Assembly (NCBI GenBank): GCA_016190945.1
Contig: JACPPO010000089.1
Span: forward strand, 1 to 45,266
Source of the DNA: Acidobacteriota bacterium
GTDB taxonomy: Bacteria > Acidobacteriota > Vicinamibacteria > Vicinamibacterales > UBA2999
DNA length: 45,266 nt
Direction: 5' to 3'
Part shown: positions 43,438-45,266 of the stretch, in pieces
How the letters are laid out: each line of letters begins with the position of its first letter
Numbering within the stretch: the stretch's first letter is position 1
The notes under the pieces: model-generated
The model's database searches: none
What the model was told of the DNA's origin: nothing
Seen by the model: the letters and a program-made list of their open reading frames with translations, nothing else
Translations under genes and position numbers: made by a program

Positions 43438-44473
43438 AACAAACGCCGAAATGTTGCGGTCGCCTGCCGCGCCGGTGCCGCGGCCGCCTGCGGAATGGAG
43501 GCGATCGGCAGCCCGCGTCATCAGTCTTGCACTGAGCGCGGCGCTTCTCATTGGGTTGTACCGCGCCGTGAATGTCCGGCTGATCGCGCAGGAGCTGCGC
43601 GGCATTGACCGGCTATGGCTGGTCATCTCCGTCGGGATGATCGTGCCGATTACGATCCTTCGAGCGATCCGCTTCTTCTGGGTCGCGCCGGCGGGCGCAC
43701 TTCCAGGGATCGTTGAAGCGCTGCGCCTGATACTGGTTGCCACCGCGCTGAACGTCTTTCTGCCGGCTAAGACCGGCGATCTCATCAAGAGCTACTTCGT
43801 GACGAAGCGAGGCGGCACATCGGCCGGCGTTGCCGTTGCCATTGTCGTGTACGAGCGCCTGTGTGACCTGTTCGGCCTGATGTCGTGGTGCGTGCTTGGG
43901 TGGTTCGTCGGGCGGCCGGTGGTTGCCCGCGTGCCGTCGGCGCTCTGGCCGCTGCTCGGGGTGCTCGGCGCTGTCTGCGCGGTGCTGATCTCGTCCGAGC
44001 GAGCCGCTCGGTTTTGGCCCGCCATGATGGCAGGGGCGCTGCCTGCCCGCTTGCAGCGATTGCAGGCCTTGGCTGAGGGATGGCCGGATCTGTTCCAGGC
44101 GCTGCGGGGTCGTCGAGGATGGGTGGTTCTCTTCTCCCTCCTGCTGTGGCTGGTGCACCTCGTCCAGATCTGGATGTTCGCCTTAGCGCTCTCGGTGCCC
44201 ATACCGTTCACCGTGTGTGCCAGCCTCTCGGCTGTTGCCCTCCTGGCCGGTCAGCTTCCGCTGACGTTTGCCGGCCTGGGCGCGCGCGACGTGGCGCTCG
44301 TCGTCTTGCTGTCAGGCTACGTGAGACCCGAGTCGGCGGCGGCGATGGGGATTCTGATCTCCACGCGCAACCTATTGCCGCCGCTGGCGGCGTTGCCTAT
44401 CATGCGGCCATATCTCTCGGCCGTTGTAGACGAGGTGGGGGTGGCGAATAGAGAAAGAACAATTCCAGCCTGA
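43430..44473 (+). CDS. YbhN/UPF0104-type (LPG synthase TM-like) flippase-domain protein
   Basis: A 347-residue membrane protein with about eight helices. Family features are FLPAKTGDLIKSYFVTKRGGTSAG near 110, IVVYERLCDLFGLMSW near 140, and AGQLPLTFAGLGARDVALVVLL near 285. Members are thought to move lipid-linked intermediates across the inner membrane. GTG start overlapping the previous gene by 8 bp places it in the glycan operon, where it may flip a lipid-linked sugar. Confidence 0.85.
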   Translation: MPETNAEMLRSPAAPVPRPPAEWRRSAARVISLALSAALLIGLYRAVNVRLIAQELRGIDRLWLVISVGMIVPITILRAIRFFWVAPAGALPGIVEALRLILVATALNVFLPAKTGDLIKSYFVTKRGGTSAGVAVAIVVYERLCDLFGLMSWCVLGWFVGRPVVARVPSALWPLLGVLGAVCAVLISSERAARFWPAMMAGALPARLQRLQALAEGWPDLFQALRGRRGWVVLFSLLLWLVHLVQIWMFALALSVPIPFTVCASLSAVALLAGQLPLTFAGLGARDVALVVLLSGYVRPESAAAMGILISTRNLLPPLAALPIMRPYLSAVVDEVGVANRERTIPA

Positions 44474-44491
44474 GGTGGACTGCCGACTTCG

Positions 44492-45266
44492 CTACGGAAG
44501 CGTGGCGTTTCGGAACTGCGGATCGAGGCAAATCCTCCAGAATGCGTAGTGGGCGGAGACGAGCGGCGCGGCCGCAATCTTCGTACGTTGTGGATCGTGC
44601 GCGCAGACCCACGCCAGCGCGTACACGGCTGCGAACCGCGCAAAGACCAGGTGCATACCCACGCCCAGTCCCTGGGTGGGCCAGATGAGGATCGTCACGG
44701 TCACCGAGGGCACCGCGTAGGCGAGGGCCATCCGCACCTCATCGCCATGGCGCCGCCAGAGAGAGGCGGCGACCACCAGCAACGGCGCGCCGACGACCCA
44801 CCCAGTGAACAGCAGGTCGCGCGCACCCGGTGGCGCTGAAGATGGCCACGTTCACGCGGCTGACGAGAACCACGTCGACGAACCAGGGGCGCCACGGGAA
44901 GGCATCCGCACTGCCGGTGGTGATCGGCAGCTTCAGGACGATGATGTAAATGGCAATCCAGCCGACGTAGGTGGCGGTTCCCCAGGCGGCGATTCGAAGC
45001 GCATAGCCGACGCGGCCCGTGAACCGCGCACGCGTGGCCAGCGCCGCGAGCCCGAACCCGTGCAGCGCCGCCCCGAGGCCCGTCAGCGCGCTGCCGGCCT
45101 CGAGGCGCCAGCCGCCGTCGCGCAGTCCTCGTGCCAGCAGCGGGAAGACCGCCAGATTGAGCGAGTGATAGCCGGTCTCGAGCCAGCCGAAATACAGCAG
45201 CGCCGCCGGGGCCAGCAGCGCGAGGCCGAGGTACCGGAGGATGAGCGGCGACCAGCGTTCGAGGAA
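44492..45266 (-). pseudogene. polytopic membrane protein, frameshifted, cut by window edge
   Basis: Two open stretches in different frames together make one membrane protein with at least six hydrophobic segments: LGLALLAPAALLYFGWLETGYHSLNL, IAAWGTATYVGWIAIYIIVL and VVLVSRVNVAIFSATG, then RDLLFTGWVVGAPLLVVAASLW, SVTVTILIWPTQGLGVGMHLVFARFAAVYAL and a soluble end. One extra base near 44828 separates them. The N-terminus is beyond the window. I recognise no specific family. The frameshift may be an assembly error. Convergent with the flippase gene. Confidence 0.6.

Overview
The window comes from a GC-rich, Gram-negative (diderm) bacterium. The LPS core and lipid A genes, frequent GTG/TTG starts, the heptose pathway as separate HldA and HldC proteins, and the style of the TonB, M48 and DUF3179 proteins suggest an uncultured Acidobacteriota, perhaps Vicinamibacteria. 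That placement is inference; no rRNA gene is present.

Layout. (1) 1-2910, minus strand: accessory redox/metalloid genes: an ArsM-like methyltransferase, a small membrane protein, a thioredoxin-SQR fusion and a rhodanese stub. (2) 2928-6587, minus: secG, tpiA, pgk, gap. (3) 6714-14253, plus: a tightly overlapping LPS operon (waaA, lpxK, lpxL-like, waaF, hldA, hldC, waaC-like, a methyltransferase), then tRNA-Val and tRNA-Asp. (4) 14564-27400: an accessory block bounded by intact tRNA-Asp and a 26-nt decayed copy of the tRNA-Asp 3' end. It holds a mercury-type operon with MerR, a CRP-family regulator, DUF3179/DUF2182/DUF1326 proteins, arsenic genes (ArsC, a fused arsenosugar-type glycosyltransferase), an nrtS gene split by a MITE, a broken PIN toxin module and an AbrB/MazF module. 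(5) 27541-39652: TonB-like protein, M48 protease, pirin, NoeA-like methyltransferase, holB, pdxA, nadE, smpB, a DCC protein and a lipoprotein. (6) 39830-45266: surface-glycan genes and a flippase-like membrane protein.

Main discovery. Four reading frames are crossed by a single in-frame TGA exactly where the family has a catalytic or conserved cysteine: thioredoxin-SQR fusion (U-L-T-C), peroxiredoxin-like protein inside the mercury operon (U-L-P-C), DUF3179 protein (U-P-L-C) and ArsM-like methyltransferase (W-T-G-U-I-A-G-A). Each TGA is followed by a short hairpin whose small loop has G in its first or second position and begins 18-26 nt after the codon, as in bacterial SECIS elements. I read these as selenoproteins, so genes that look broken would be whole (the ArsM-like gene also has two separate frameshifts). 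All four sit among mercury, arsenic or sulfur redox genes. No sel genes are in the window.

Second theme. Structured, non-coding intergenic repeats: a three-hairpin element with a conserved CTTGATATCCC loop (copies at 3366, 14561, 31919 and a fragment at 17527), a nested ~350-bp palindrome upstream of pdxA, and a 158-bp MITE with 5-bp target duplications inside nrtS.
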